This document shows positions 1 to 8,272 of a DNA stretch of 41,559 bases, piece by piece (position 1 is the first letter of the stretch; each line of letters starts with the position of its first letter). The notes beneath the pieces are model-generated. The model ran no database searches, was not told the DNA's origin, and was given only the letters and a program-made list of their open reading frames with translations. This stretch comes from Deltaproteobacteria bacterium (GTDB lineage Bacteria > Myxococcota > UBA796 > SXON01). The DNA lies in NCBI GenBank assembly GCA_947483545.1, contig CANKNP010000004.1, forward strand, positions 1 through 41,559, read 5' to 3'. Made by a program: the position numbers and the translations under genes.

Positions 1-19
1 GTAAGCCCGGCAGTCGAGA

Positions 20-124
20 TCGAGACTCGAGGTCCGAGAGTCGACGTCCGAGACTCGGACGTCGAGGCTCGACGATCGAGATTCGAGCGCCGACTTTCGA
101 GACCCGAACATCGACGGTCGACTT
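20..124. repeat. Heptanucleotide tandem array (YCGANNN)
   Basis: TCGA tetramers occur at 20, 27, 41, 62, 69, 76, 83, 97, 111 and 118, and near-matches (CCGA or TCGG) fill 34, 48, 55, 90 and 104. This makes fifteen consecutive 7-nt units with a YCGA core and three variable bases. A further TCGA at 14 is off register by one base. The 7-nt period does not fit a coding repeat, and no gene is seen in 1-225. The array lies downstream of the stop codon of the minus-strand gene that ends at 226. Function unknown. Confidence 0.8.
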
Positions 125-225
125 GCGATCAAGAGCGGCGGCCGGCAACCAGGGGGCCGGGATCACTTTTCAGGCGTGCGCCCGCGTGGCACGACCCGCA
201 ACCCAATCCGGAACGCCGTGGTCCG

Positions 226-1362
226 TCAGCGGGCGGCCACCATGCTGGCGAGCCGTGATGCGGTGATCCGGGCGAGGTTGAGGAGCAGTTGGTGCTCGAC
301 GGCGGGATCGCGCGCCTTGAGTTCCTCCAGCGTACGGCGCTTCAGGACCAGGAGCCGGCCGGCGCTCCCGGCGACAATCGTCGCGGATCGTTTGCCGCTC
401 TCCATCAAAAAGGCGACCTCCCCGATGACGTCGCCAGGCTTGAGGTGCGCGACCGCACGGCCGTTTCGGGTCACATCGAACACGCCGTCGAGGATCACGA
501 ACAGCTCCCGCTCGATCAGGTCCTCTCGGGTCACGGTCCCACCGGCGGCCACGTCCATGACAAACCCCGCGGAGGTGATCAGGCGCACCTGCGGGTCGTT
601 CAGCTCGTCAAAGAGCTGGGGGCGCTCGCGGGTGCCCAGCAGCGCGGTCTGCACGTCGTTCCAGACCTCGCCTTCATCGACCTCCAGCGCGGTCGAGACC
701 CCCAGCTCTGCCTCCACCAGCTCGGTCATATCGACCGAGCCGCCGGCTCCGAAGCGCTCCCGGGCCAGAGACAGCAGGGGGGAATTCACGACTCGAAAGT
801 GCGCGACGTCGTCGAGGGACATCACCAGCGGCACACGCAAGCCGTCTGCAGTTTCGATCATGTCGGAGCCGTAGGGGCGAAATCCCAGCCGGCGATATCC
901 GCCGACGAGGCCTGGCGCGCAGTAGGCAAATGCTGCGCGTGCGCCCTTCTCGAGCCAACGGGAGAACCCTGCCCTGGAGAGCGCCGGCATGATCAACTTG
1001 CCGCGGAGCCGGCGGCGAACCATCAGCCGGCTGCCCTCGGCAAGGGTCTGTCCGAGCAGCCCGGTGGCGGACGCAAATCGATACTTCTTGGCAGTTGCCG
1101 GAGGGACTCGGCCGGGGGCCCAAGCGTCGATGCGAAGCGTGCCGGTCACGTCGGCCAAGGAGCCCGTGTAGAACAGCGTGACCTCGGGGTCGTCCTCGTC
1201 GTCGTCGCGGATCCAGCCGTTTTCATGATCCGCGCTCGCGATGGTCTTGCCAAGCTCCCGCACGTAGATGTCGTAGCGGAAGCGCCAGATGGCCTCGCGT
1301 TCGGCGCGCGTATCCGCGGTGTAGACCCGTTCGAGGCCGAGGAGCCAATCGAAAATGCTCAC
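226..1362 (-). CDS. FeeM-like N-acyl amino acid synthase (GNAT fold) fused to a cyclic-nucleotide-binding domain
   Basis: The 378-residue protein has an N-terminal half (about residues 10-200) that resembles the GNAT-fold N-acyl amino acid synthase / autoinducer synthase group. An early WRFRYDIYVRELG segment is typical of these enzymes, which join an acyl chain to an amino acid or related amine. Residues about 245-375 form a cNMP-binding domain: the phosphate-binding cassette reads PGDVIGEVAFLMESGKRSAT, with the usual Gly-Glu and Arg. The start is GTG at 1362, which overlaps the TGA of the upstream methyltransferase gene (GTGA), so the two are probably translated together. Inference: acyl transfer gated by cAMP/cGMP binding, perhaps for signalling or aminolipid synthesis. 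The substrate cannot be read from sequence, and the GNAT assignment is by pattern. Confidence 0.65.
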   Translation of the reverse strand: MSIFDWLLGLERVYTADTRAEREAIWRFRYDIYVRELGKTIASADHENGWIRDDDEDDPEVTLFYTGSLADVTGTLRIDAWAPGRVPPATAKKYRFASATGLLGQTLAEGSRLMVRRRLRGKLIMPALSRAGFSRWLEKGARAAFAYCAPGLVGGYRRLGFRPYGSDMIETADGLRVPLVMSLDDVAHFRVVNSPLLSLARERFGAGGSVDMTELVEAELGVSTALEVDEGEVWNDVQTALLGTRERPQLFDELNDPQVRLITSAGFVMDVAAGGTVTREDLIERELFVILDGVFDVTRNGRAVAHLKPGDVIGEVAFLMESGKRSATIVAGSAGRLLVLKRRTLEELKARDPAVEHQLLLNLARITASRLASMVAAR

Positions 1363-2165
1363 GGGACATCTCCGATCAGCCAGAACGCCACCACCATCCC
1401 AAAGGGCTGCTCGCTCTCCGGCAGTGCGGAGAGCGCGCCGAGCTCGGCCGCAAGAGCGTGGGCCTCGGCATCGCCGACCTGGATGGCCTTGAATCGGGTC
1501 GTGATGTCGAGGAACAGCTTGAGGCCAAGGTCGAGGGTCGTCACCGTGAGGGTGACCATTTCGATGTTCATCAACCCTGCGGCGCGCATCAGTCCCGGGA
1601 GCTTGCGGGCGATCAGGCGATCCCCGCCGTTCTTCGCTTGGGCCTCCAAGGCGCGAGAGGTGAGCCTTGCAAACGCCGGGGGGCAGGGCTCAAGCGCAAG
1701 AAAGCCATCGTCGATGTCCATGATGCACACGCGCCCGCCGGGTCGAACCACCCGCCGGGCTTCGATCAGCGCGTCCAGCGGCCGGTTCAGGTGTTGGTAG
1801 ACAAGGCGGCTGTAGAGGAAATGGAAGCTCGCGGTGGGCAACCCCGAGTCGTAGGCGTTTCCTTGTTGGAACCGCACGTTGGGGTGTACCGGGGCGACCA
1901 CGGCGTTCGCGGCGGCCAGAAGCTCGGCGCTGGTGTCGATCCCGACCGCGCCTGCTTTCCCTGCGATGTCACTGAGCGGCCCGGTGATGAATCCAGGCCC
2001 GCAACCAACCTCCAGGATTCGCATTCCGGGGCGAAAGCCCAGCGCTCCGAGCTGGCCGAGCTCCGTCCCGATCAACACCGTCGCCTGTTGCTGCAAGCGC
2101 TGCAGCTCAGCGGCCCGATCGGCATCCCCGAACTGGTCGAAGGCATAGGAGCGGGCGATGTCCAT
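1359..2165 (-). CDS. Class I SAM-dependent methyltransferase
   Basis: A 268-residue Rossmann-fold methyltransferase. Motif I is ILEVGCGPGFITGPL, followed by the acidic residue of VGIDTSAELL, a QGNAYDSGLP motif and the VVRPGGRVCIMDID post-motif of the UbiE/Methyltransf_11 type. The reading frame stays open upstream to 2444, but that part is antisense to the protease gene. ATG at 2165 gives a normal family N-terminus and leaves a 49-nt gap to the divergent protease gene. Its stop overlaps the GTG of the acyltransferase/cNMP gene. Substrate unknown; the coupling suggests it methylates a product or precursor of the downstream acyltransferase (inference). Confidence 0.8.
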   Translation of the reverse strand: MDIARSYAFDQFGDADRAAELQRLQQQATVLIGTELGQLGALGFRPGMRILEVGCGPGFITGPLSDIAGKAGAVGIDTSAELLAAANAVVAPVHPNVRFQQGNAYDSGLPTASFHFLYSRLVYQHLNRPLDALIEARRVVRPGGRVCIMDIDDGFLALEPCPPAFARLTSRALEAQAKNGGDRLIARKLPGLMRAAGLMNIEMVTLTVTTLDLGLKLFLDITTRFKAIQVGDAEAHALAAELGALSALPESEQPFGMVVAFWLIGDVP

Positions 2166-2214
2166 GGAGACTCCGAGGGGGCGAACATAGCGCGGCGGCC
2201 GGATACAGGCCCCG

Positions 2215-5025
2215 ATGCTCCTCGCCCTCGTCCTCCCCGCCCTCGTCCTGCCCGTCGCCTTCGCCCGCCCGCCTGCCCCCGCGGAACCGCCCGCGCCGGA
2301 CTGGCAGACCACGCTGGAGCAGGCGGTCCCGTCGATTGTCGTCATCCGGGTGAGCGCGACGCGGGCGTTCGACACCGACGGCACCTCCACGTCTGTCGCG
2401 ACCGGATTTGTGGTGGACGCGGAGCGAGGAATTCTGCTGACCAATCGTCATGTCGTCGAGCCGGGGCCCGTCGTCGCGGAGGCAGTATTCCAAAACAATG
2501 AGGAGGTCCCGCTGCGCCCCATCTACCGCGATCCGGTCCACGACTTCGGATTTTATCAATTCGATCCCAAGGCGCTGAAGTTCATGACGCTTCAGGCGCT
2601 GACACTCGAGCCGGCGCACGCGCAGGTGGGGGTGGAGCTGCGGGTGGTTGGGAACGACGCGGGCGAGAAGATCTCGATCCTCCAGGGCACGCTCGCGCGG
2701 TTGGATCGCGATGCGCCGTCGTACGGCGAGGGCCGGTTCAATGATTTTGACAGTTTTTACTATCAGGCGGCGTCGGCGACCTCTGGCGGGTCCTCTGGCT
2801 CCCCGGTGCTCGACATCCACGGGCACGTCATCGCGCTGAACGCGGGTGGCAGCCGACAGGCGGCGTCGAGCTTCTACCTGCCGCTCGACCGCGTGGTTCG
2901 TGCGCTCGCTCGGGTACAGGCCGGCTCGCCCGTTCCCCGCGGCACGGTTCAGTCGGTGTTCCGCTACCGGACCTTCGATGAGGTGCGGCGGCTTGGGCTC
3001 TCCGAGGCGACGGAGGCCGGCGTGCGCACCGAGTTTCCCGCGGCCACCGGGATGCTCGTCGTTCACCAGGTCATCCCGGGTGGCCCCGCGTTTGGAAAAC
3101 TCGAGCCCGGCGACGTGATCGTGAAGGTGGATGGCGTGCCGACCAACGCGTTCGTGCCTTGGGAGGCGCGCATCGACGACCGCGTGGGCGAAAGTGTCAG
3201 CCTGTCCATCGAGCGGGGAGGAAAACCGATGGAGGTGGCGCTGACCATCGGGGATCTGCACGCGATCACCCCGTCATCCTACCTGGAGCTGGGAGGTGCT
3301 GTGCTGAACCCATTTTCGTTCCAGCTCGCGCGCAGCCGAATGGTGCCCGTCGCTGCGGGCGTCTGGGTGGCCTCCGCCGGCTACATGTTTGAGAACGCGG
3401 GGATTCCCCCTGGCGCGCTGCTCACCGCGGTGGGCGGCGAGCCCGCGCGGACCCTGGAGGAGGTCGAAGCCGCGTTCGCCGAGCGCCCCGATCAGAGCCG
3501 TGTCCCCGTGCGTTGGTTTGACCCCCGAGAGCCCAACCGCGAGCAGGTCTCCGTCGTGGTCGTGGACCGGCGGTGGTTTCCGATGCAGCGCTGCACCCGC
3601 GACGACACGACGGGCCTGTGGCCGTGTGTCCCTTCCGCCGCCCCGCCGGAGCGCAACCCGATCACGCCGACCACAGGCGTTTTCCCGGAGGTAGAGGGCC
3701 GCGTTGCAAAATTGTTGGCGCCTTCGCTCGTTTGGGTGGTCAACACCGTGCCGTTCCGCACCGAGGGCGTACCCAGCAGCAACTTCAAAGGCACGGGCCT
3801 GATCATCGACGCGGAGCGGGGCCAGGTCTTGGTGGACCGCGACACTGTCCCCAACGCGCTCGGGGATGTCACCCTCACGTTTGCGGGGAGCGTTCGGGTG
3901 CCGGCCAAAATCGTCTTTGTACACCCCACGCACAACCTCGCCGTGGTCTCCTACGATCCCGCTGCCATCGGGGACACCATGGTCCGGGCCGCCGTGTTCT
4001 CGGACAAGCCGCTGGAAGACGATGACAAGACCTTTCACGTGGGCCTTTCGCCCCAACAGGAGGTCTTGCAGGAGGCCACGAAGGCCACGGCACCCAAGCC
4101 GCTGTTCCTCCCCGTTCCCGGGCCGCCGGCGTTTCGGGACCGAAACCTCGAGGTGGTCAACATCGAACGACCCGCACCCGTAGCGGGCGGGGTGCTGGCC
4201 GATGGGAGCGGGCGCGTGCAGGCGCTGTGGGTCAGTTTTGCCGAGGATCGCGGCGACAAGACCGAAAGTGTGTGGCGCGGGATCCCCGCTGATTTGCTCG
4301 CCGACGTGGTGGGTCCTAGCCAAGCGGGCGAGATCCCCGCGGCGCCGGAGCTTGGGATGGAGCTGGCACCGGTGACCATCCTCGCCGCTCGTGACCGTGG
4401 CTTGCCGGCCGATTGGGCGGCGGCCATGGCCGAGGTGAATCCGACCCGGCCGGAGGTGCTCACAGTGGTGCGGCGTCAGAGCGGGACGCCTGCTTGGACC
4501 GCGCTCTTGGAGGGGGATTTGATCCTGGCGGTGAACGACGAGCTGATCGCGAAGGCGCGCGACCTGGAGTTGGCCGCTGTGGAGGGCGAGGTTGTGCTCA
4601 CGGTGCTGCGGGACGGAAAATTCCAGACGGTGCCCATTACCTTCGCGCCTGCCGATTCCGCCGGGATTCAACGTGCGGTGCTATGGGGCGGCGCTTTGCT
4701 TCACGCCCCCCATCGGGCGTTGGCCGCGGACTACGGAAATCCGCCGGTCGGGGTCTACGTCGCGTGGTTCTGGTCCGGCTCGCCTGCGAGTCGTTACGGC
4801 CTCTCCGCGACCCAACGGATCGTCGAGGTGGACGGGATCCCAACACCCACCCTCGATGCCTTCTTGGAAGTCGTGAAGGGCCGCGAGGATCGCGGCGCCG
4901 TGCGCTTGCGCATCGTGGATTTGGACGGAAAACCGCAGGTGGTCACGCTCAAGTTGGATCTCGCGTATTGGCCGACCGCGGAGCTACGGGTGGGGGAGGG
5001 GGGGTGGGAGCGGGTGGCGCGGTAG
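2215..5025 (+). CDS. Nma111/Deg7-type tandem HtrA serine protease with PDZ domains
   Basis: The 936-residue protein has a signal peptide (about residues 1-17) and two HtrA protease modules, each followed by PDZ-like regions. Module 1 has a full triad: His79 (TNRHVV), Asp110 (DPVHDFGF) and Ser194 (GGSSGSP). PDZ-like segments follow at about 270-345 and 375-450. Module 2 (about 495-700) has lost the triad: the His position is Asp543, the Asp position is Asn574 and the Ser motif is gone. PDZ-like segments at about 745-810 and 825-920 close the protein. This layout, the length, and signatures such as YRDPVHDFGF, VVGNDAGEK, GDLHAITP, DDTTG and FPTAEL-like WPTAEL match yeast Nma111 and plant Deg7 as I remember them, rather than the shorter bacterial DegP/DegQ. 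Family members are quality-control proteases; the signal peptide here points to the periplasm. Confidence 0.9.
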   Translation: MLLALVLPALVLPVAFARPPAPAEPPAPDWQTTLEQAVPSIVVIRVSATRAFDTDGTSTSVATGFVVDAERGILLTNRHVVEPGPVVAEAVFQNNEEVPLRPIYRDPVHDFGFYQFDPKALKFMTLQALTLEPAHAQVGVELRVVGNDAGEKISILQGTLARLDRDAPSYGEGRFNDFDSFYYQAASATSGGSSGSPVLDIHGHVIALNAGGSRQAASSFYLPLDRVVRALARVQAGSPVPRGTVQSVFRYRTFDEVRRLGLSEATEAGVRTEFPAATGMLVVHQVIPGGPAFGKLEPGDVIVKVDGVPTNAFVPWEARIDDRVGESVSLSIERGGKPMEVALTIGDLHAITPSSYLELGGAVLNPFSFQLARSRMVPVAAGVWVASAGYMFENAGIPPGALLTAVGGEPARTLEEVEAAFAERPDQSRVPVRWFDPREPNREQVSVVVVDRRWFPMQRCTRDDTTGLWPCVPSAAPPERNPITPTTGVFPEVEGRVAKLLAPSLVWVVNTVPFRTEGVPSSNFKGTGLIIDAERGQVLVDRDTVPNALGDVTLTFAGSVRVPAKIVFVHPTHNLAVVSYDPAAIGDTMVRAAVFSDKPLEDDDKTFHVGLSPQQEVLQEATKATAPKPLFLPVPGPPAFRDRNLEVVNIERPAPVAGGVLADGSGRVQALWVSFAEDRGDKTESVWRGIPADLLADVVGPSQAGEIPAAPELGMELAPVTILAARDRGLPADWAAAMAEVNPTRPEVLTVVRRQSGTPAWTALLEGDLILAVNDELIAKARDLELAAVEGEVVLTVLRDGKFQTVPITFAPADSAGIQRAVLWGGALLHAPHRALAADYGNPPVGVYVAWFWSGSPASRYGLSATQRIVEVDGIPTPTLDAFLEVVKGREDRGAVRLRIVDLDGKPQVVTLKLDLAYWPTAELRVGEGGWERVAR

Positions 5026-5026
5026 A

Positions 5027-5647
5027 TCACCCCTCCGAATACCCGCCACCCCCCGGCTCCTCCTCATCGTCATCCTCCTTCGGCGGCGGAGCCGCCAGCA
5101 CCGGCTCGTTCGGGAACATGTCCGTCAGGAAGTCCCCGGTCATCTCGGCCTTCTCGGTCGCCTCCTCTGAGAGCTCCAGCGCGTTGACCTGGCTTGTGGC
5201 GTCGGTCGGGTCGAGCTCTGCGGCCCGGGCATAGGCGGCGCGACTCTGGGCGAGCAAGGTGCGGAACACGTCCTCTTCGCCGAAGACCACGTCGTCCGTG
5301 CTCGCCTTCTCCTTCAAGATCTCGCCGAGCAACCCCCACGCGAGCGCGAGCACCACGTTCTCGGGCACGTCCTCGGACCACTGGCCGCCGCTCTCCAGCA
5401 CGCGAATCGCCTCGCGCACGTCGGTCTCGGCGTCCTCGAGCTGGCCCATCTCCAGGCGGATCCGACCGCGCTCCATCCGGGGCTCGGGCAGCCGCGGTTC
5501 GGTCAGCAGGATCTGGTTGAAGACCTCCAGCGCGTCGTCGATCCGGCCGGACTCGCGAAGGGCCAGGCCCCGCAGAAAGCGCGGTCCCAACGCGGCCAGG
5601 TGGGGTTCCGGCTTGGTCTCGATGTCGGTGAGCGGGGTGGTTGCCAT
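5027..5647 (-). CDS. TPR-repeat protein
   Basis: A 206-residue soluble protein with no signal peptide. It has tetratricopeptide-like helices (RFLRGLALRESGRIDDALEVF, then MERGRIRLEMGQLEDAETDV, then SRAAYARAAELDPTDATSQ) and a very acidic, Gly-rich C-terminus (KEDDDEEEPGGGG). The frame is open to 5797, but ATG at 5647 gives the first plausible protein start; the upstream extension is Pro/Arg-rich and has no domain character. Its stop lies one base from the stop of the convergent protease gene. A scaffold or binding role is typical of TPR proteins; the partner is unknown. Confidence 0.7.
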   Translation of the reverse strand: MATTPLTDIETKPEPHLAALGPRFLRGLALRESGRIDDALEVFNQILLTEPRLPEPRMERGRIRLEMGQLEDAETDVREAIRVLESGGQWSEDVPENVVLALAWGLLGEILKEKASTDDVVFGEEDVFRTLLAQSRAAYARAAELDPTDATSQVNALELSEEATEKAEMTGDFLTDMFPNEPVLAAPPPKEDDDEEEPGGGGYSEG

Positions 5648-5900
5648 GCCGGTCGGATAGCCACGGGGAGGGCGGGGGGCAACCCGCCGCTGCGGTGTTG
5701 GAGGTTGGGGGCGGCTTGATCCATCTCGCGGCCGTCGCCCCAGGCCGCGGGACGCCGCTGCACATCGGGCGGGCGGGGGGCACCCGCCGGTTTTCACGGG
5801 CGGTTCCCGGCGGTGTCCGGCCGAGCGACGATGGGGCGGAGCCCGCCAAGAAAGGGCCAGCCTCGAAGCCCCGGGTTACCCGCCCGCCTTCGGAGTCCTG

Positions 5901-7004
5901 ATGCCCCACACCATCCTGCTCGCTGGCGGCGGCACTGGCGGGCACGTGTACCCGGCGCTCGCGATGGGCGACGCGCTGCGGGCCAGGGGGCACACGGTGC
6001 TGTACCTTGGAGAGCCGAGCCGCCTGGAGGGCCGGGTCGCGCCGCAGCGGGGCTACGCGTTTCATGCGGTGGAGGCGCTGGCCTATCCGCGGTCGGGGTT
6101 GTTCACGAAGGTGCGATTTGCGTGGAAACTATTGTTGGCCGCCTTCCGGTCCCGCCGACAGGTCAAGGCCCTCGGCGGCACGCTCGTGCTGGGGGTGGGC
6201 GGCTATGTGATGGCCCCCACGGTGATCGGTGCGGCGATGTTGGGTGTGCCGTGTGTGATCCATGAGGCGAACGCGACGCCCGGGCTCGCAAATCGGCTCT
6301 GTGCGAGGGTCGCTCGGTTGGTGTTGCTGACCTTTGAGGCGACCGCGGACAAGATCCCGGGGAACGTCGAGCGTATTTTGACGGGTTGCCCGGTGAATCC
6401 GAAGATCCTCGACGGGGATCGCGCGGTGGCGGCGGCGCGGTATGGGTTGGATCCAGCGCGGCCGACGTTGTTGGTGGTCGGCGGGTCCCTGGGCGCGGCG
6501 ACGATCAATCAGGTGGCGCTCGCCGCTGCGATCGCCTGGAAGGGACGGCTCCAAATCTTGCACATTACGGGGCCGCGTTACCACGCTGAGGTGCTCCAGA
6601 CCTACAAAGATGCGCTGGGGGAATTGCCCGCGACGCTCTGCGTGCGTGATTACGAAGACAAGATGGGCGAGGCCTACGCCATGGCCGATCTGGTCCTGTC
6701 GCGCGCGGGATCCAGCACGCTCTCCGAGGTCTGTGTGCTTGGAAAGCCGGTGGTGATGATCCCGTCGCCGAACGTGACGGACAATCACCAGGAGGGGAAC
6801 GCGCGGGCGTTGGAGCGGGTGCGGGCGGGGATTGTTTTTGTCGAGAATGGGCTGAACCCGGCGGAGGCTGTGGAGGCGATGCAGAACCTGCTGGAGGATC
6901 CAGAGGCGCTCGCCCGGATGGGCACCGCAGCCCGGTCCCTCGGCCAGCTGGGGGTCGCCGAGCGGGTCGCGGACCTGATCGAAGCGCGGTTCCCGCCGCC
7001 ATGA
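5901..7004 (+). CDS. murG: MurG-like UDP-GlcNAc:lipid I N-acetylglucosaminyltransferase
   Basis: A 367-residue GT-B glycosyltransferase. The N-terminus has LLAGGGTGGHVYPALA, and the middle has the GVGGYVMAP and HEAN motifs. The C-terminal UDP-GlcNAc-binding half has GGSLGA, SRAGSSTLSE and PSPNVTDNHQEGNA. MurG adds GlcNAc to lipid I at the inner face of the cytoplasmic membrane. The length is normal for MurG. Two motifs differ from the common form: HEAN instead of HEQN and GCPVN instead of GNPVR. The gene is outside a dcw cluster, and its TGA overlaps the ATG of the radical SAM gene (ATGA at 7001-7004). A CGGAG Shine-Dalgarno sequence lies at 5891-5895. It may be the only murG of the genome or a paralogue recruited to the STM401x genes. 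Confidence 0.82.
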   Translation: MPHTILLAGGGTGGHVYPALAMGDALRARGHTVLYLGEPSRLEGRVAPQRGYAFHAVEALAYPRSGLFTKVRFAWKLLLAAFRSRRQVKALGGTLVLGVGGYVMAPTVIGAAMLGVPCVIHEANATPGLANRLCARVARLVLLTFEATADKIPGNVERILTGCPVNPKILDGDRAVAAARYGLDPARPTLLVVGGSLGAATINQVALAAAIAWKGRLQILHITGPRYHAEVLQTYKDALGELPATLCVRDYEDKMGEAYAMADLVLSRAGSSTLSEVCVLGKPVVMIPSPNVTDNHQEGNARALERVRAGIVFVENGLNPAEAVEAMQNLLEDPEALARMGTAARSLGQLGVAERVADLIEARFPPP

Positions 7005-8272
7005 GCCTCGGGGAGCAGTCGCCGTACGCCGGATATCTCTACAGTTATCCGCACAAGACGGCGTATCGGACCCTCCTACCTTCGGTCCCGCTCGGACCGC
7101 TCTGGGCCGCGCAGGATCGGTCGGCGTTGTCGCTCTACGTCCACGTCCCGTTCTGCGAGATGCGGTGTGGGTTCTGCAATTTGTTCACCCGGTCTCGCCC
7201 GCCTGATGAGCGTGTGACAGCCTGGTTGCGTGCCCTGGATCGAGAGGCCCGAATCGTCGATGACCTTGTCGGCGAGCGCGTGATCGACCGGTTTGCGATC
7301 GGCGGGGGCACGCCGACGATGCTGTCCGCCGGCCAACTCTCGACGGTGTTGGACATCGTCGGTCGATTTGGCGCGTTGGGTCGCCCCTCGTCGGTCGAGA
7401 CCTCCCCCGCGACGGCCACGCCCGACCGGCTCTCGGTCTTGAAGGCCGCGGGCGTCACCCGCATCAGCATGGGCGTCCAGAGTTTTGAGTCCGCCGAGGT
7501 GCAGACCGCCCAGCGCCCCCAAACCAACGTCCAGGTGACCGCCGCGCTGACAGCGATCCGCGATGCGGGCTTCCCGGTCTTGAACCTCGATCTCATCTAC
7601 GGAATCCCGGGCCAGACCGTTGAATCCTGGCAGCGCAGTATTGGAACGGCGTTGGATTGGTCGCCCGAGGAGCTTTACCTCTACCCCCTCTACATCCGCC
7701 CGCTGACCGGCATGGCGAGCCGCGCCAGGACCGCCGACGATGCCCACCGGCTCGAGCTGTACCGCGCAGGGCGAGACCTCCTGTTGGGGCAAGGGTACGA
7801 ACAATGTTCGATGCGCATGTTTCGGCGGTTGGGTGTTCCGACTGCCGGGGGCGCCTACCGTTGCCAGGAGGACGGGATGATCGGGCTCGGCGTGGGCGCC
7901 CGCAGCTACACAAGCAAGCTCCACTACGCCACCGATTTCGCCGTCGGGGCCCGCGGGGTCGAGGGCATCATCGACGCCTGGATCGCGCGCACCGACGAGG
8001 AACGAACCCACGCCCGGCATGGCATCTGGCTCGATGAAGCCGAACAGTCCCGCCGTCGGCTGATCCTCACGTTGCTCGGCCGGGAGCCCGTGGTGAGCAT
8101 CCCTGGGGACTTGGAGGAGTCCGTCGCCGGATTGACCCAGGAAGGCCTCGCGGCTTGGGCAGAATCCGGCCTGACGCTGACCGCCGAGGGCATCGCCCGC
8201 TCCGATGCCATCGGCCCGGCGTTGATCAGCCCGCCCGTGCGGCAACGGATGCAGGCGTGGGAGCTGCGGTGA
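7001..8272 (+). CDS. STM4012-family HemN-like radical SAM protein
   Basis: A 423-residue radical SAM protein whose [4Fe-4S]/SAM cluster ligands are Cys52, Cys56 and Cys59 (CEMRCGFC). It has the GGGTPT motif, the SMGVQSFE segment and the DLIYGIPGQT segment of the HemN/HemW superfamily. The N-terminal YLYSYPHKTAYR segment before the cluster is, as I recall it, characteristic of the STM4012 family named after a Salmonella locus of unknown function. True coproporphyrinogen oxidases differ in this region. It is translationally coupled on both sides: ATGA with the murG-like gene and GTGA with the STM4011-type gene. The reaction is unknown; only radical SAM chemistry can be inferred. Confidence 0.85.
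   Translation: MSLGEQSPYAGYLYSYPHKTAYRTLLPSVPLGPLWAAQDRSALSLYVHVPFCEMRCGFCNLFTRSRPPDERVTAWLRALDREARIVDDLVGERVIDRFAIGGGTPTMLSAGQLSTVLDIVGRFGALGRPSSVETSPATATPDRLSVLKAAGVTRISMGVQSFESAEVQTAQRPQTNVQVTAALTAIRDAGFPVLNLDLIYGIPGQTVESWQRSIGTALDWSPEELYLYPLYIRPLTGMASRARTADDAHRLELYRAGRDLLLGQGYEQCSMRMFRRLGVPTAGGAYRCQEDGMIGLGVGARSYTSKLHYATDFAVGARGVEGIIDAWIARTDEERTHARHGIWLDEAEQSRRRLILTLLGREPVVSIPGDLEESVAGLTQEGLAAWAESGLTLTAEGIARSDAIGPALISPPVRQRMQAWELR

Noticed and set aside
289..1800. Long open frame on the plus strand opposite the acyltransferase and methyltransferase genes
   Set aside because: Antisense shadow of GC-rich coding DNA; the product has no recognisable domain and crosses two real genes.
7001..8272. 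Calling the HemN-like protein a coproporphyrinogen III oxidase
   Set aside because: The N-terminal segment and the STM4011/STM4014 company fit the STM4012 family; haem synthesis cannot be claimed.
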